Source: Salvator merianae (taxonomy: Eukaryota > Chordata > Lepidosauria > Squamata > Teiidae). Taken from it: a stretch of DNA of 64,000 bases. The position numbers and the translations under genes were made by a program. Each line of letters opens with the position of its first letter. The first letter of the stretch is position 1. The notes under the pieces are model-generated. The model saw only the letters and a list, made by a program, of their open reading frames with translations. It did not search any database and was not told the DNA's origin. Below, piece by piece: positions 23,561-35,162 of this stretch. The stretch spans positions 29,215,298-29,279,297 of the forward strand of contig QVOM02000073.1 of the NCBI GenBank assembly GCA_003586115.2, given 5' to 3'.

Positions 23561-26281
23561 TACCAGTTATAGTCATATGTTTGGCATCATACCTTTTTGG
23601 CACCATGCCAAGATATAGGGGTCTCATATCCTTGCCCCCTTCATGGTACAATAAGAAACCACAGTGCCATAAGAATTCATTAGAGCACCTAAAAGGCATA
23701 ATGGTGGAAAGAGCTCTGACAACACATCCTACTGTTAAGAACAATGAACTGGATATAGTGGTTTTGCGGGAAAAGCTCCTCCAGTAACTCTCCAAGAGCA
23801 GGACCTTTTAGGCTATTGGTTTTTAAAACAGGTAATTAACTAGGGTGGACCAGGCAAAAAGATAAAAAAAACAAACAGCATTGCCAATAAAAATAATGAT
23901 ATCTTTATTAAAAACACAAGAAAAGTGGCAGCAGAGCAAAAACATAGGCAGCAGTAATGAAACATGATTTGAACCTGCTTATAGCATAGCCAGGCAATGC
24001 TTTTTTTTTTCTTTTTTTTTTAAGGTTTTACTTTAAGCCGAGTAGGGAGGCCCTATTAGTATTATGAGGCTAGGTTTCAGCAGAAAAAAGAGAAGAAAAA
24101 CAAAAACACAAAAAACTCAATACAACCCAACTTTTAACTATGCTGACTGGAAAAAAAAAAGAGAGAGAAAGCAATACATGCAACAAGGAGGAGAAGGGGA
24201 AAGGCAAACAGACGGGTAAAGGGCAGGAAGTACATACACACATATTTTTTTTTTCCTTTCATGATGTTCATATTATTGTGATTCCTTTTTCTGAATGTTT
24301 TATTTTGGTATCCATGCTGCAATCCTAGCATGAAGATTAGATTGTTAAGTAAGCAAGCAAGTAAGTTACTTAGTAAGTAATAAATAAATATTGGTTCAAA
24401 GGCCTTGTCAGTTCTAGTAACCCTAATTAGTTACTAGGGTTGATTTGCATAATAAGCTTCCCATGGCTTTTGTCAGAATTGCTTACTTGTGACTGGAGAT
24501 AGCTATTTCCCTCTTTGCTTCAGTCTGGTAACAGAAAAATTTCATAAGATTGACAAATTAAAAAATATGAAGAACTTTGACTTTAAACAGTCAGTTCATT
24601 TACACTGCTTCACTTCTGCTGTGCTTGTTCTGTGAATACTGACTTTGCTAATATTACTAAGACATGCTTCTCCTATTTCTTTTTCTCTCCTATTTGTCTC
24701 TTTTCCTCTCTCATACCTGTATGGTTCTAAAACTACCTAAACATCTTTGGATACAATCTAAATCATTCTAAATAAAATAGAGAGTTTGCTAATGTAATTT
24801 TTCTCCCAATAGATTTGTTTGAATAGTAAATCTTCAAACTAGTATGTGGCATTCCAACAATACTATGTTCTTCGCATTTATTCAGGTAACATTGCTTGTG
24901 CTTAATACAAAATTAAAGCAAAATATTTCTAAGTGATTATTTTTTTCCCACAGCTATTGATAGCTCGCAGATCTGTTTTGGGCAGTACTAAATGCTGCAA
25001 CAAAAGTGCTGTTATATACAGAAAAAGACAGAGAGAGAGAGACAGAGAGAGGAGAGAGAATCTTCCTCAGTTTTGAATCTTTCTTGCCCTCAACTAGGTC
25101 CTTCCTTACAGCCCTTTATCTGGTTAACCTATTTCCATCCGTTCTAGATTGTATACAAGGGAGAGTAATTTTAATGGCTTACCAATGAAGTGGCCCCATG
25201 GGATGTTTTGGGACAATGAACTACTATGCTGAGGAGCAGAGCTGATGCCAACATGTTTAACTTTTTTAATTTGAAGCTTATGTTGGAACTGGAGCACATT
25301 CTCCAAGGCGAATAACAAGCACTTTTGTTGCAGCACTTAACCTTAGCTGTGAGTTCACATTAATTACCTGGCGTACTTATGCCTATCTGCTGTATGTGTA
25401 TTAGGAAACAATTGCTCTAAAAAAAAAAAAATTGTACATGGACCTTTGATGACATGCCATGGGTCCCTATTGCTGCTTCCATCAGCAATGAAAACAAGAA
25501 GTCCCAGTAGGAGCCTGGCAATCACTAATTGTGCACGTCTTCAACTTCATGCAGAGACTTCCCATTACAGCAGTTGACAATATTTGCTAATGCCTTTTTT
25601 GACAGCTGCTTCCTTGCTGAAAAGAAACTGTGAGAAAAGTCATGATAGCACTGAACTGGGACAAAACCAGAGCACAAACGATACAAAACTTTAAGTATTG
25701 TTATAAAGAAATTGAAATTAAGGTGGCATGAGAAACTGAGTTTTATCAAAATGAATGCAGCAAGTTATGGTGCCATGCAAAGAAGCTTCAGTATCCCTTC
25801 TTTATTGCTACAGTCTTCATAGCAGGATTTGTTGAGCTTCTATCAAGATATTGCCCATGACATGTGGTCCATGTATAACGAGTTAGCTGTACAAGCCTGG
25901 AATGTGTAAATAGTCCATGCTGGTGTTCAGGTCAGTCCAAAATAACACTTTTGGTATGTTGTCACAAAAGAGGAATCCCTCAATGAACGTTGTTGCCTGA
26001 CCTGCCTGATTCTGATGGCTATATGATTCAGCAAACATGAAAAGTGGTTCTACACATGTGCCAATGTTGCCAATTTCCCCAATCTTCAGGCTGATGTGGA
26101 GCTCATAGAGCTCCACAAAAAAGAAAAAAAAAAGACACATGCACAGTACTTTTCGACCAAAAAGGACCAACACCTCTCTCACAAAGAGAAGTGTGGTGCT
26201 TTACTGATAAAGTGTAGCAGCTTTTATACACTCTTTGCTCTTCAGCCAGTCAAAAGGAAAGTCCTAAACACCCAGAAAAAA
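23561..26281. other. No recognised feature
   Basis: Mixed sequence with T-tracts near 24001, a (GTAA)n-like patch near 24348, and a GA-rich patch near 25024-25060. Open frames of 60-109 codons have no family resemblance. Confidence 0.3.
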
Positions 26282-26287
26282 ATGAAG

Positions 26288-26395
26288 TGTGGAGAAAACT
26301 AAGACTCTTTTGTTGAATGTATGCCAGGATCTGGGAGGGGCTGCCTTGGTGGAGAGAGCTGAGCGAGATGAGTGTTTACAGCTGGACGCAGCTGC

Positions 26396-26426
<31 letters not shown>

Positions 26427-26625
26427 TGTGATAGCATGATTGTGTTGGGTGGTTCCTGGATCCAGGTGTTACAGCTTGTAATTATACTCCTTTGCTTTGA
26501 TCTCTAATAAAAAGTGGGACTTTCCTGAAAGCCTTTGGTCCATCTGGAAGGATGGCCCCCTTTCCCCTCAGCTTTGTCTGAAATCCTTCATTTGCACCAA
26601 ACTCTTTGGACGCGGTCTTGCGTCA
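26288..26625 (+). repeat. 5' LTR of the endogenous retrovirus
   Basis: It begins TGTGGAG and ends GCGTCA, the TG...CA ends of retroviral LTRs. It carries a polyadenylation-type AATAAA near 26505 and a GT-rich microsatellite at about 26396-26430. Compared with the 3' LTR I count about 29 substitutions over about 285 alignable bases, so the insertion is old. Confidence 0.93.
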
Positions 26626-26627
26626 AG

Positions 26628-26645
26628 TGGTGACCCTGATGTGAT
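26628..26645 (+). promoter_or_regulatory. Primer-binding site for tRNA-Trp
   Basis: TGGTGACCCTGATGTGAT lies two bases after the LTR. It differs at two positions from the complement of the tRNA-Trp 3' end, the primer used by avian alpharetroviruses. The assignment rests on remembered tRNA sequence. Confidence 0.8.
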
Positions 26646-26775
26646 CCAGGGTGCAAGCATACGCCAGACGGGTAAGTATTGTCGACAAACACATCTCGGC
26701 TATGAGACAGAAGGAATTTCCCTTTGAGGAAAGATTCTTCATGGCGTATCAGTGCAGGGAAAAGGTTTTCTAAAC

Positions 26776-26895
26776 ATGGGAAATGTAATTCTATTCTGGC
26801 ATTTACTATCCCAAGCCTTGAAGGCTGTGCTACCTGGGGTACAAGGTAGTTTTAGGGAGGAAGAAAGTGGAGATACAGATAAAGTTAACTTCACT
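26776..26895 (+). pseudogene. gag: gag start remnant (matrix N-terminus)
   Basis: The frame opens with MGNVILFWHLL, placing glycine after the initiator methionine as in myristoylated retroviral matrix proteins, at the expected distance from the primer site. After about 40 residues the same open frame runs into reverse-transcriptase-like sequence, so a large deletion fused the two. The family match is by position and the first residues only. Confidence 0.55.
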
Positions 26896-27145
26896 AGTTC
26901 TTTTGTTGAAATTAACACATCAGCTCCCACACAGAGTCAGTTAGAAGAAATGTTTATAAAAATTGAGCAGGATCTCAAAAAATATGGATTACAAATTGCG
27001 CCAGAAAAAAAATAAAAAAACGCCTTATTTGTATTTAGGATGGCAGCTGTTTGAGAAACATATAATACCTCAAAAATTAAAGTGGAATATAGAAATTAAA
27101 ACCTTAAATGATTTACAAAAGTTGTTGGGACAAGGCCAATAGCTA
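26896..27145 (+). pseudogene. pol: pol remnant: reverse-transcriptase fragment
   Basis: The translated motifs APTQSQLEEMF, LQIAPEK, YLGWQL and TLNDLQKLLG occur in the order found in class II reverse transcriptase just after the catalytic box. The aspartate pair expected immediately upstream is not recognisable. A stop follows the PEKK segment (near 27013) and a frameshift precedes YLGWQL. The thumb and connection are incomplete, and RNase H and integrase are absent. Confidence 0.75.
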
Positions 27146-27928
27146 CATCCTTTACAGCAAGCTCAAGCAAATAGACAATTGTTTCCACAAACAACAGAGA
27201 CTGCTGTTAAGGCATGGAGGAAGATCACAGATTCTAAGTTACTACAGCAATGGGGTGCTGATATTTCTTTAACCTGGTAGCAGCCACTGTTCAAAATCCC
27301 CTTCCCACAATTACATGGAAACTGATAAATCTGTGTGGGTTGAACAGTGACCTCTAAAAGGGGAAAAATTGTTACATGCTAGTCAGCTGAGTTTTATTTG
27401 TTTTTCTTTTCAAGAAGGCCAGGACTGGGCACAGATAAATAATCTTCATAATACTCTAGATTGTGTTGAGATTCAACCTCAATTGCATTTATATCATCAG
27501 TTGACTAAAACTAACTCTGCCAAAGGCAATTTTACTTTTATCTCTGCTATAGGAATAAATACTTCCAAAGGTGCTGTGGGAAATCCTCCTAATATTGCCA
27601 GTTTGTCAAGTTAAAGGTGCTGCACTGTCCACTCGGCATCTTGCTTGGATCCCTTGTAGAATTGAAGATGGAAGAAACACATCACTTCTGAATACAGTTA
27701 CAATAACTGATTGGGATCCTTACAGCAACTTCTTAGCCATCAGCAAGAAATATATTTTGGACAATTAACTCATGACTCTATCCATTGGACACATGGCAAT
27801 TTATCAGGACCAGTTCTTCAACTGACTTCTTGTATTATTTTGGAATTGTTTGTTATATATGCATTGTACCTAAACAGCAATGCTTGCTGTAACAAAAAAG
27901 GTTTTTTTTTGTTATACTACTGTGTTAG
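27146..27928 (+). other. Unassigned proviral interior, probably env-side remnant
   Basis: By position this should include the env end. It has several stops. A hydrophobic run (IILELFVIYALYL, near 27834) could be a membrane segment, but I cannot match it to a family. A short segment near 27313-27365 loosely resembles the start of class II reverse transcriptase, which would imply rearrangement. Confidence 0.35.
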
Positions 27929-27947
27929 AAAACAAAAAAGGGGGATA
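27929..27947 (+). promoter_or_regulatory. Polypurine tract
   Basis: An almost pure purine run, AAAACAAAAAAGGGGGATA, abuts the 3' LTR. It is the expected plus-strand primer site. Confidence 0.85.
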
Positions 27948-28260
27948 TGTGGAGAAAACTAAGACCCTTTTGTTGAATGTATGCCGTGATCCAGGAGGAA
28001 CTGCCTTGATAGGGAAAGCTGAGTGTTTATAGCTGAACGCAGCTGCAGGTGTGTGTGTGTGTGTGATAGCATGATTGTGTTGGGTGGTTCCTGAATCCAG
28101 GTGCTACAGCTTGTAATTATACTCCTTTGTTTTAAACTCTAATCAAAAGTGGGACTTTCCAGAGAGCCTTTGGTCTATCTGGAAGGACGGCCCCTTTTTC
28201 CCTCAGCTTTGTCTGAAATCCTTCATTTGCACCAAACTCTTCAGATGCAGTCTTGCGTCA
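27948..28260 (+). repeat. 3' LTR of the endogenous retrovirus
   Basis: Same TG...CA ends as the 5' LTR, a shorter GT tract, and an 8-base loss near 28023. The AATAAA of the 5' copy reads AATCAAA here. Confidence 0.93.
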
Positions 28261-28266
28261 ATGAAG

Positions 28267-30128
28267 TATATGTTCTTGTCCTCTTTTACTATCTATATTT
28301 CATGTTTGTCCCCAGACCCTAAGTCTCCATGTGTTAGTAGGTTTACATGACATACTAAAAAGAAAAGAAAAAGTGAAACAAAAATAGCATATTCCAGTAC
28401 ATTTTCTAGTAACAATGTTTGCACAGATGCAGTTATATTGTTTGCACTCTTCAATCATTGATAAGGTCCCGCAGATGGCAGAAAAATAGGAACAGAGGTG
28501 AACTGTACCTGTAACTGATTTTTATCTTCTAACACAGTAAAAACTACACACAGCTTTTGTTCATACTAAAGCAGGCTCAATACTTTAGCAAATGTAGCAT
28601 GGACTATGAAGATATGCTTCTATATTCAAAAAAATCAAATTAATATTGTTCTATTCCTTCATTACATTTCTTGATCCTAGCTTGATGGTTACACCAGCAC
28701 AAATCCTATTCACCTTAAATCAAAATTGCTTCTGAAAAGTGTTTTCTCCCTGAACCCTCTCTTCTATTAAAAAGTTTGCTAACATGACAAGATGAGCAGA
28801 AGAGATTTTTCAACATCAGTTTTGAATAGGTGTACACCATGCAAAGCATATATTCTGTGCAAGTAGCAGCACATGAAATATTGGCATGTGGCACAGTTTG
28901 AGGAAACAGTGTATAATCTAAAGAAGACAAAATATAAGTATTGGATGAAAATAGCAAAATCTGTGCACAAAAGTTAAAAGATGTGAATAGGTCTATAAAG
29001 GACAAATGAGCCAATAACAACATTCACTTTTGTTGAATACCTTAGTTTACAGATCTTAATACATACATAGCACCTCCACTTCTTCTCAGTGAACCAGCAG
29101 AAAATGTGAGCTTGTTCATTTTATAACTATCACTGAGATTTGTGTGTGTGGTATAAAGAATTGTGTCAGGTCTGTGTGAAGAGCATGGTAGGATACACAA
29201 ATGACACAAGATCAAAGCTAATAAAATAACCTTATATTGCTAAATCAATACAAACAGAATTAGAATTGTCTCTCATATCATAGGGTCTCATTTTGGATAT
29301 TCTTGCACAAAACCTACTCATTGGAAATTTTACCACTGGATTTTAGCAGGTAGAATATGTAAAACTGATTCATTCATACAAATAAACAAATGAGTAGAAG
29401 TTACTTCAGATTTCACTATAAGGAAATAATTATAATAGCACATCTTCAAATGTTTCTACCATACCAGAACATTTTAGAGTGTTTTCTTGTATTTGCCTTC
29501 AAACAAGGCTGAAATAAGCCCATTAAGGCATGATCCACAGGGCCATCTAAGGCACCCCAGAGGGGACAGGAAGATGGGATGAACAAATCCTTTCAGTCCC
29601 TGAGTTTCCTTATCTTAAATTCCTTAAAACTAATTGAAGGCCACTTCCATTAGGGCCTTACACTTCCTGCCCCTGTGTGGATGCACAGAAAGAGGAGGAG
29701 GCAACTTTGGTGCCGATGAAATCTTGAACCAAATGGTTGCCAGGGACTCAGAACTGGGGCACATTTTCAGCCACAATTCTTGTCCTGTTGCCTGAATTTG
29801 GTAGGAATATCCTTGGTTGTAGGTGGCATTGGAGACCTTGACCACCATGACAATTTGTATGTCTCCTGCCTCAAGGAAGATACTTGTACACTATTTGTAT
29901 AAAGTTGATATCTTGCCCTTTTCACACTTATCTGTAGTCTGGAACATGGTGTGTTTCTGGGCCTCTTTTGTCTGTACTTTAGCACAGACCAGTGAGGCCA
30001 TTCCCCTATATAAACTACTTCATCTGTGTTGGTGAAATGGTGGACCAGGATGTGATGCTAAAACAGTAATCTATCTCAGTCCTGCTGTGGATCCTTTTAA
30101 AGAAATCCACAAGCTACCCAGAGTCTAT
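28267..30128. other. No recognised feature
   Basis: AT-rich at first, more mixed from 29500. Near 29917 a GCCCTTTTCACACTTATC segment resembles the end of the window's MITEs, but no partner end was found. Confidence 0.3.
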
Positions 30129-30265
30129 GGGTCTGTTCACACTTTACACTAGTTAGTGTCAGGATTGCCCACTAGTGAAGTGTTTCTCCATTTCATAGAG
30201 GTTCTGGTGATTACAAATAGACTACAGCTGCTCCCAACTGTTATCTGCTGTGGAGCATAAAATGC
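30129..30265. mobile_element. MITE family A, end fragment (A8)
   Basis: GGGTCTGTTCACACTTTACAC begins a stretch that follows the complement of A5's right end (CACTAGTGAAGTGTYTCT). The other end is missing. Confidence 0.6.
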
Positions 30266-30299
30266 CAGAGTGAATCAGAGATGTAACAGTGACAGAGTG

Positions 30300-31600
30300 G
30301 GTCTCGGGCCAACCAAGAACGAGGAGGACCGTGAATGAAAGGAGTCACTTATAGCCGAAATACTACCATCAGGAAAGGCAGGACTATTTAGGCAAAATGA
30401 ATTAAACAAGGAAGTTTGACAACATCTAGGCTATCTAGGCCATGTAAACAGGCTGCCTTAATCCAATCAAGAATTAAATTTGGCACCCATATTATGCTAG
30501 TCTTGCAGCTGCTCTTGACCAAGGCACAAAACTTTTACAGCATAAGTGTCACTTTCCTGCAGCTAGCTGACAAGATTGGGAGTCATAGATTTGTGCCAAC
30601 ATATTGGTAAATGTGTTTCCAAAGTCCACGTGCTAACAGAATCGAAAGCTTTGCATACATCTAATGAGAATATACTAAATGTGATTTTGTATATGCAAAT
30701 TTTATGAATCACATTCGGTATAACTCTGAATGGGCCTGAGATAAGTCTTCTGGACATGAAGACAAATTGTTCTTTCCTCGCAATCTCTGGAACATTTTGT
30801 AATACTAATTTAGGAGGGCAATTGGCTGATATCATTCCATGTCATGAGTTGTTTACCTGGTTTTCGACAGGGAACTATCAATGATTGACCCCAATTAAAT
30901 AGAATTTGCATCTGTGAAACTAAAATGGTTCTAAAAGTTTTATACGCAAACAGTAACCCATCTGGTCTGAAAGCCTCTTTTTTTTTTTTTTTTTTAAGGT
31001 TTTAGAATATGCTGTAATTGAGGCCAGTAGGCTGTCCTGCTATAGTTATTTTGGATAATTTTGCTAACTTGAGGTAGGCATCCATATTTTAAACATGCCC
31101 AGGATTTTTTGTAATAAAGTTTTCTTGGCAAGATTTTCCCAATCCTAAAATATAGCTTGTTTCTTTTCATTCAGTATGGAAGCTAACGGCTTAGAATTAT
31201 GATTTCCAGAGGCATTTTTTTTTCCTGTTACAATTAAATTTGAGCCTTCACAATATTAATTATCTCTAATAGTTTTTTGGGGAATCCTGCTTTGTAAATC
31301 TTAATTTCCAGTTCCTGTAATTCAGCAAGTACTGTGTTGTAAGACCTGTTATATTGTGGTTCCCCCACCGAGGATTGGTAGGAAATAAACAATCTTCAAG
31401 CTACAGGCTTCATGGCTTCTCATTGTAATATTTTGTTTATATTCGATTGCATGTTCTGCTCAAAGAACATTTTTAATTCTTGCTGCATATCTAATTTGGA
31501 ATGTGCTACCACATTCACATCCACCCTGTTAATATTTTACCTCTGACAAAACCCACACAGCTGTCCAATGTTTTGCTCAGAAATTAGTTTGGAAGTTGAG
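30300..31600 (-). mobile_element. L1/Tx1-type LINE ORF2 remnant
   Basis: The minus strand encodes, with stops and frameshifts, the order found in L1-clade ORF2: a coiled helical linker (LAELQELEIKIYKAG near 31325), KPGK near 30865, then reverse-transcriptase sequence with VIHKICIYKI and SLDVCKAFDSV (about 30640-30670), the first conserved aspartate box. The endonuclease and the C-terminus are absent. It is bounded on the 5' side by MITE A2. Whether it is L1 proper or the related Tx1 group cannot be decided by eye. Confidence 0.75.
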
Positions 31601-31605
31601 AGCTT

Positions 31606-32306
31606 GGGCCTGTTCACACTTTCCACGCTAGAATGGGCTAATTAGCCCATTCTAGCATGGAACAGACGCCGTCTGCACAATGGGGCCTGAAAACAGACCC
31701 AAAGCTGGATAATGGTGTTTGCCAGTGTGAAAGCCATTATCCATCCCTGATGCTCGCCATGGCGACCGGGAGGCCCGCGCGGTGATGACAACATCACGGC
31801 GTCGCGCACGGGTCTCCCGGTTGCCATGGCAGCAGCCTGACGCTTTGTAGGCCACTGTCACGACGACCGCCATTCACACCAGTGATCGGGCACCGGAACG
31901 TCAAACGGGGCGCATCACAGTCTTGTCCAGCATCCCTGGCCCAATCGCGGTGGCGTGGGCTCGATTGGGGCCTCGTAGTGGCCCATTCGGGCCCGCGCAA
32001 AGGGGTAGACTCCATTGCCCATCATGCATTGCATGATCACATGATCATGCAATGCATGATGGGCAGGCTGATCGCCCAGAAGATGGCCGCTGCCATGGAC
32101 AAGGAGGTAAGTGCGAACGAATCCTCACCTGAAGCTCACTTTGAGCTTCAGGTGAGGATTCGGACAGCTTTTTTCTTGTCCGGGCACTAGTAAGGATCGG
32201 CAGCAGATGAAGTCTGCTGCCGGTTCGCTACGGCCGTCCTCTCGTGCGAATGCACTAGTCTAGCAAGCATCCTTGATGCTTGCTAGTTACAAGTGCGAAC
32301 AGGCCC
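31606..32306. mobile_element. MITE family A, longest copy (A2), 701 bp
   Basis: Ends GGGCCTGTTCACACTT and (complement) GGGCCTGTTCGCACTT. It contains four strong inverted repeats: 31620-31661 (one mismatch to the perfect palindrome in A1), 32017-32064 (48 bp, one mismatch), 32120-32160 (19-bp arms) and about 32260-32286. The interior is GC- and CpG-rich. A1 is a shorter, inverted relative. The flanking trinucleotides (CTT and CAT) do not match, perhaps through mutation. No transposase. Confidence 0.85.
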
Positions 32307-32331
32307 CATATAACCTTGTCAGTGTTACATA

Positions 32332-32708
32332 GGGCCTGTTCACACTTACCTTGTAGTGACTAAAATGTTGTCCACAGCTCAACGAGGAGCAGCAAGATCA
32401 CTCCCTGTCAGCAGCATCTCTACCCTCTTTCAGGTGCAACACTGTGAGCGGGTGTGGTGGTGTAGCTGAGGCTGTGCAGTGGCACACCACATTCTGATTG
32501 CCATGGTAACATCTAGGAATATGCTGGATTTTGCTATGGCTGTTTCCATGGTGATCTGGCTTGCTCTAGCTGGGACATCCACACGTTTGAGTGCTCATGG
32601 TCCAGTGCAGGGCCTTTCCAGCACTTGATTACCATCATTGCACTGGATCTTTAACAGCCTAGTCTGGTTTTGTTATATCAGAGTTGGTTGGTAAATGCAA
32701 ACAGGCCC
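32332..32708. mobile_element. MITE family A (copy A3), 377 bp
   Basis: It starts GGGCCTGTTCACACTT and ends TGCAAACAGGCCC, with exact ATA on both sides (32329-32331 and 32709-32711). It lies only 25 bases from A2. The interior (CACTCCCTGTCAGCAG, CACACCACATTC) matches A4. Confidence 0.87.
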
Positions 32709-32711
32709 ATA

Positions 32712-33477
32712 GTCTTCACCCAGTACTCCTCAAATAAAAATATATCTTCCTTCTTTGTCTTTCTTGGCATCTTTCAATTTAAGTGGGAATTAGAGGTGTA
32801 GTATAATCACTATAGTCCTAGCTTTGGAAGATGCTGTAGCTGTTTACTCTCCATCAAAGGTGTTTTACATTTTCAACTCTGGGCAGTTTTTGGTGGATCT
32901 CTTGCAGGAACACAATACATGCTCATTCCTTAAGGGGAAAAAAAAAGACTTTCTATCCCCCCCCCCCATTTTTACCACTTTATTCAACACTTTGACATTT
33001 AGTGAAATCATTTTGAAAAACTGCAAGAAAAAAAATAGTCCTGAGGGCTAAGTTAAAGTTTAACCGAAGAATCTTTCTGAAAACTGAGTATGAGAGTGAG
33101 AAAACTGGTCTTATAAACAACAACAAAAAAATTGCATTTATTGCTAACTACCTAAATGAGAGATTTCTCAGAAATGCTTTGTTTTGATCGTTGTCTATAT
33201 GAGTATCCACCTTATGTTTGCTTGTTATAATCTTTTCCTGAAATAATGTTAATGATTAGTAGTATCAGGATTGTGTTAAAAGACTGAATTTCAAGCAGTT
33301 ATATTAGACAATGTAAGCATTTAAAAAGGAGTAGGTTTACTATGTGGCACAAAAGCACTTAAGTGTTTCAAAAAAGTTTCTTGCAGGGTCCAGCTGAGGT
33401 AGGCTATAGTTACCTGGATGTTTGTTTATGAAAGTGAATAGCTGGAGATGTATATTTATATTTGTACTCTGCAGTAG

Positions 33478-33480
<3 letters not shown>
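32712..33480. other. No recognised feature
   Basis: AT-rich sequence with a C10 run near 32960. No ORF of known family. Confidence 0.35.
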
Positions 33481-33545
<65 letters not shown>

Positions 33546-33547
33546 TT
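33481..33547. repeat. (TTA)n microsatellite, about 65 bp
   Basis: Pure TTA/TAT run. It yields a long tyrosine stretch in a spurious 177-codon frame. Confidence 0.97.
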
Positions 33548-33589
33548 AAAGTATTAGCTGGAACAGATATGTGGGGTTCCTGTTCAATC

Positions 33590-33970
33590 TCTTTACTTGC
33601 TTTACTTTTTCTTTTTATCCCTTCCTCTCCACTTCTCTCCTGTTTGTTTCTCACCTTCTTTCTTTCCCTCTTCTTTCCTCTTTTTCCTCCCTCCCCATTC
33701 AGTCTTCCCTCCTCACTTCTCCCAATTTTCTTTCCCTCTTTCTCCAATTCTTCATCTGTCTTTTCTCACATGTACAACTATGTTACTATTACATCTATTT
33801 TCTTCCTATGTAGTTCTTTTCCCTTCTTCCCCTTTCGTCCTTCTCCTTCCCAGATTTCCCTTCCTTGCCTCACAAATCCCTCTTTTCCTTCCTTCTCCTC
33901 CTTTCCCCTATTTATTCCTTCCTCCTTCCCTTCCTCGCCTTCTTCCTTCTTCTAACCCTTCTTTTTCTAT
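33590..33970. repeat. Pyrimidine-rich tract, about 380 bp
   Basis: The plus strand is almost entirely C and T, with TTCC and CTTC motifs and only scattered purines. It follows a triplet microsatellite closely. It may be a decayed microsatellite, and long mirror segments could form triplex DNA. Confidence 0.8.
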
Positions 33971-34704
33971 CCTGGCTCATAAATGTCTTCCTTTGTACCA
34001 TTGGAGTATTGTTCCTATTGCTTCCTATTGTTCTATAACAATATCTTCTTACAGAGTCACAATCTATCCTCTGCTGCTTCTCTTCTTCTTCCTCCCATTC
34101 ACAAACAGTTTCTATTTCTAACTCTGCTCGGTACTCCCTTATCCTTATGAACACTTTAACAGGATGAACTATATAATCATATCTAAACTAATATAGCTTA
34201 TATGTATGTATTTTTTCTATACTTCTACTAATTACTTTTAATTATTATTCTACTCTAACCTAAACAAAAACAACAAAACACCAGAAGTCCCATCCTAACC
34301 ACAAGTGCAAATAAACAGAAAGTCTTGGCATTAAGCCTTATTAGCATAGTTTGTCCATTCCGCAGCAAGTAACACGGGTTCCATTATTCACAATCTTTTT
34401 GAAACATGGCAGGAATTGTTCCATTGGCAATATTCTTCTAATGTGGGATTTTGGAAGGCATGGTGGTGAGGTGCTCCATTCAGCTGGGCATTCTTGTGCT
34501 GAAAACAATGAAGAATGTTTTGTACTGTTTGTTCCCCTTGTTCTGTCATTCCTGATAACTTATTTGGCAGATCTTCAGCCTCAGCCATGGTCATTGCTTT
34601 CACATGTTTTATGTTATAGATTACAAAAATGGAACATGGAAATCCCCATCTAAATTTTGCATTTGCTGCCCTGAGGTCATTTAAGACATGCCAGTAGCTG
34701 CTTC
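33971..34704. other. No recognised feature
   Basis: Unassigned sequence between the pyrimidine tract and MITE A5. Confidence 0.35.
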
Positions 34705-34707
34705 TGA

Positions 34708-35153
34708 GGGCCTTTTTGCACTGTCCATGTTAGAATGGCATAATTATACCATTCTAAGCTGGTCAAGACCCAGCGGTGCATTGGCCATTCACACTGTGAG
34801 TACTAGAATGGCCCTCTACCAGACCTCCAACACTTGCAGTGTGCATTCATTCATGACTGACATGACAGCAGCCATGGAAACATCCAGCCATTGCCATGGT
34901 GAGCAGGATGTGGTGCGTGAATGCATAGTTGCAGCCATCCCGCACTGCAGACTTGCAATATTCACACCCAGAAGAAAATGAGAATGCTGCTGACCTGAAG
35001 CAATCCAGCTGTCCCCACTCGAGTTGTGTACAGCATTTTAGCTGTTCACAGCTAGTAGCATCCTGGAGTGGCAGTAGATGTTCCCAGATGCTGTAGAGAC
35101 ACTTCACTAGTGAGTGTCCTAACACTCACTACCAGGTAAGTGCAAACAGGCCC
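34708..35153. mobile_element. MITE family A (copy A5), 446 bp
   Basis: It starts GGGCCTTTTTGCACTG and ends AGTGCAAACAGGCCC, with exact TGA on both sides (34705-34707 and 35154-35156). The left subterminal palindrome TTAGAATGGCATAATTATAC extends on to 34758, and the right end has GTGAGTGT/ACACTCAC arms. It is the best guide to A4, A6 and A8. Confidence 0.87.
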
Positions 35154-35162
35154 TGAGTTTGA

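Larger units (their letters stand above)
26288..28260 (+). mobile_element. Endogenous retrovirus, class II-like, heavily deleted (1973 bp)
   Basis: Two LTRs in direct orientation enclose about 1.3 kb. The flanks carry an exact 6-bp duplication ATGAAG (26282-26287 and 28261-28266), the product of integrase. A tRNA-Trp primer site follows the 5' LTR and a polypurine tract precedes the 3' LTR. The interior keeps only a gag start, a reverse-transcriptase fragment and unassigned sequence, so most of gag, pol and probably env has been lost. The reverse-transcriptase part resembles the betaretrovirus-like class II group. It cannot make virus. Confidence 0.93.

Noticed and set aside
24408..24436. Telomere-like CCCTAA/TTAGGG sequence
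   Set aside because: Only one unit on each side of a small inverted repeat, with no tandem array.
27313..27365. Second reverse-transcriptase start inside the provirus
   Set aside because: The resemblance is short, needs a frameshift and would be out of order, so it was kept only as a remark.
33422..33955. Longest plus-strand frame in its area (177 codons)
   Set aside because: It is a tyrosine run from the TTA microsatellite joined to serine/proline/phenylalanine-rich sequence from the pyrimidine tract, so it reflects composition and not a gene.
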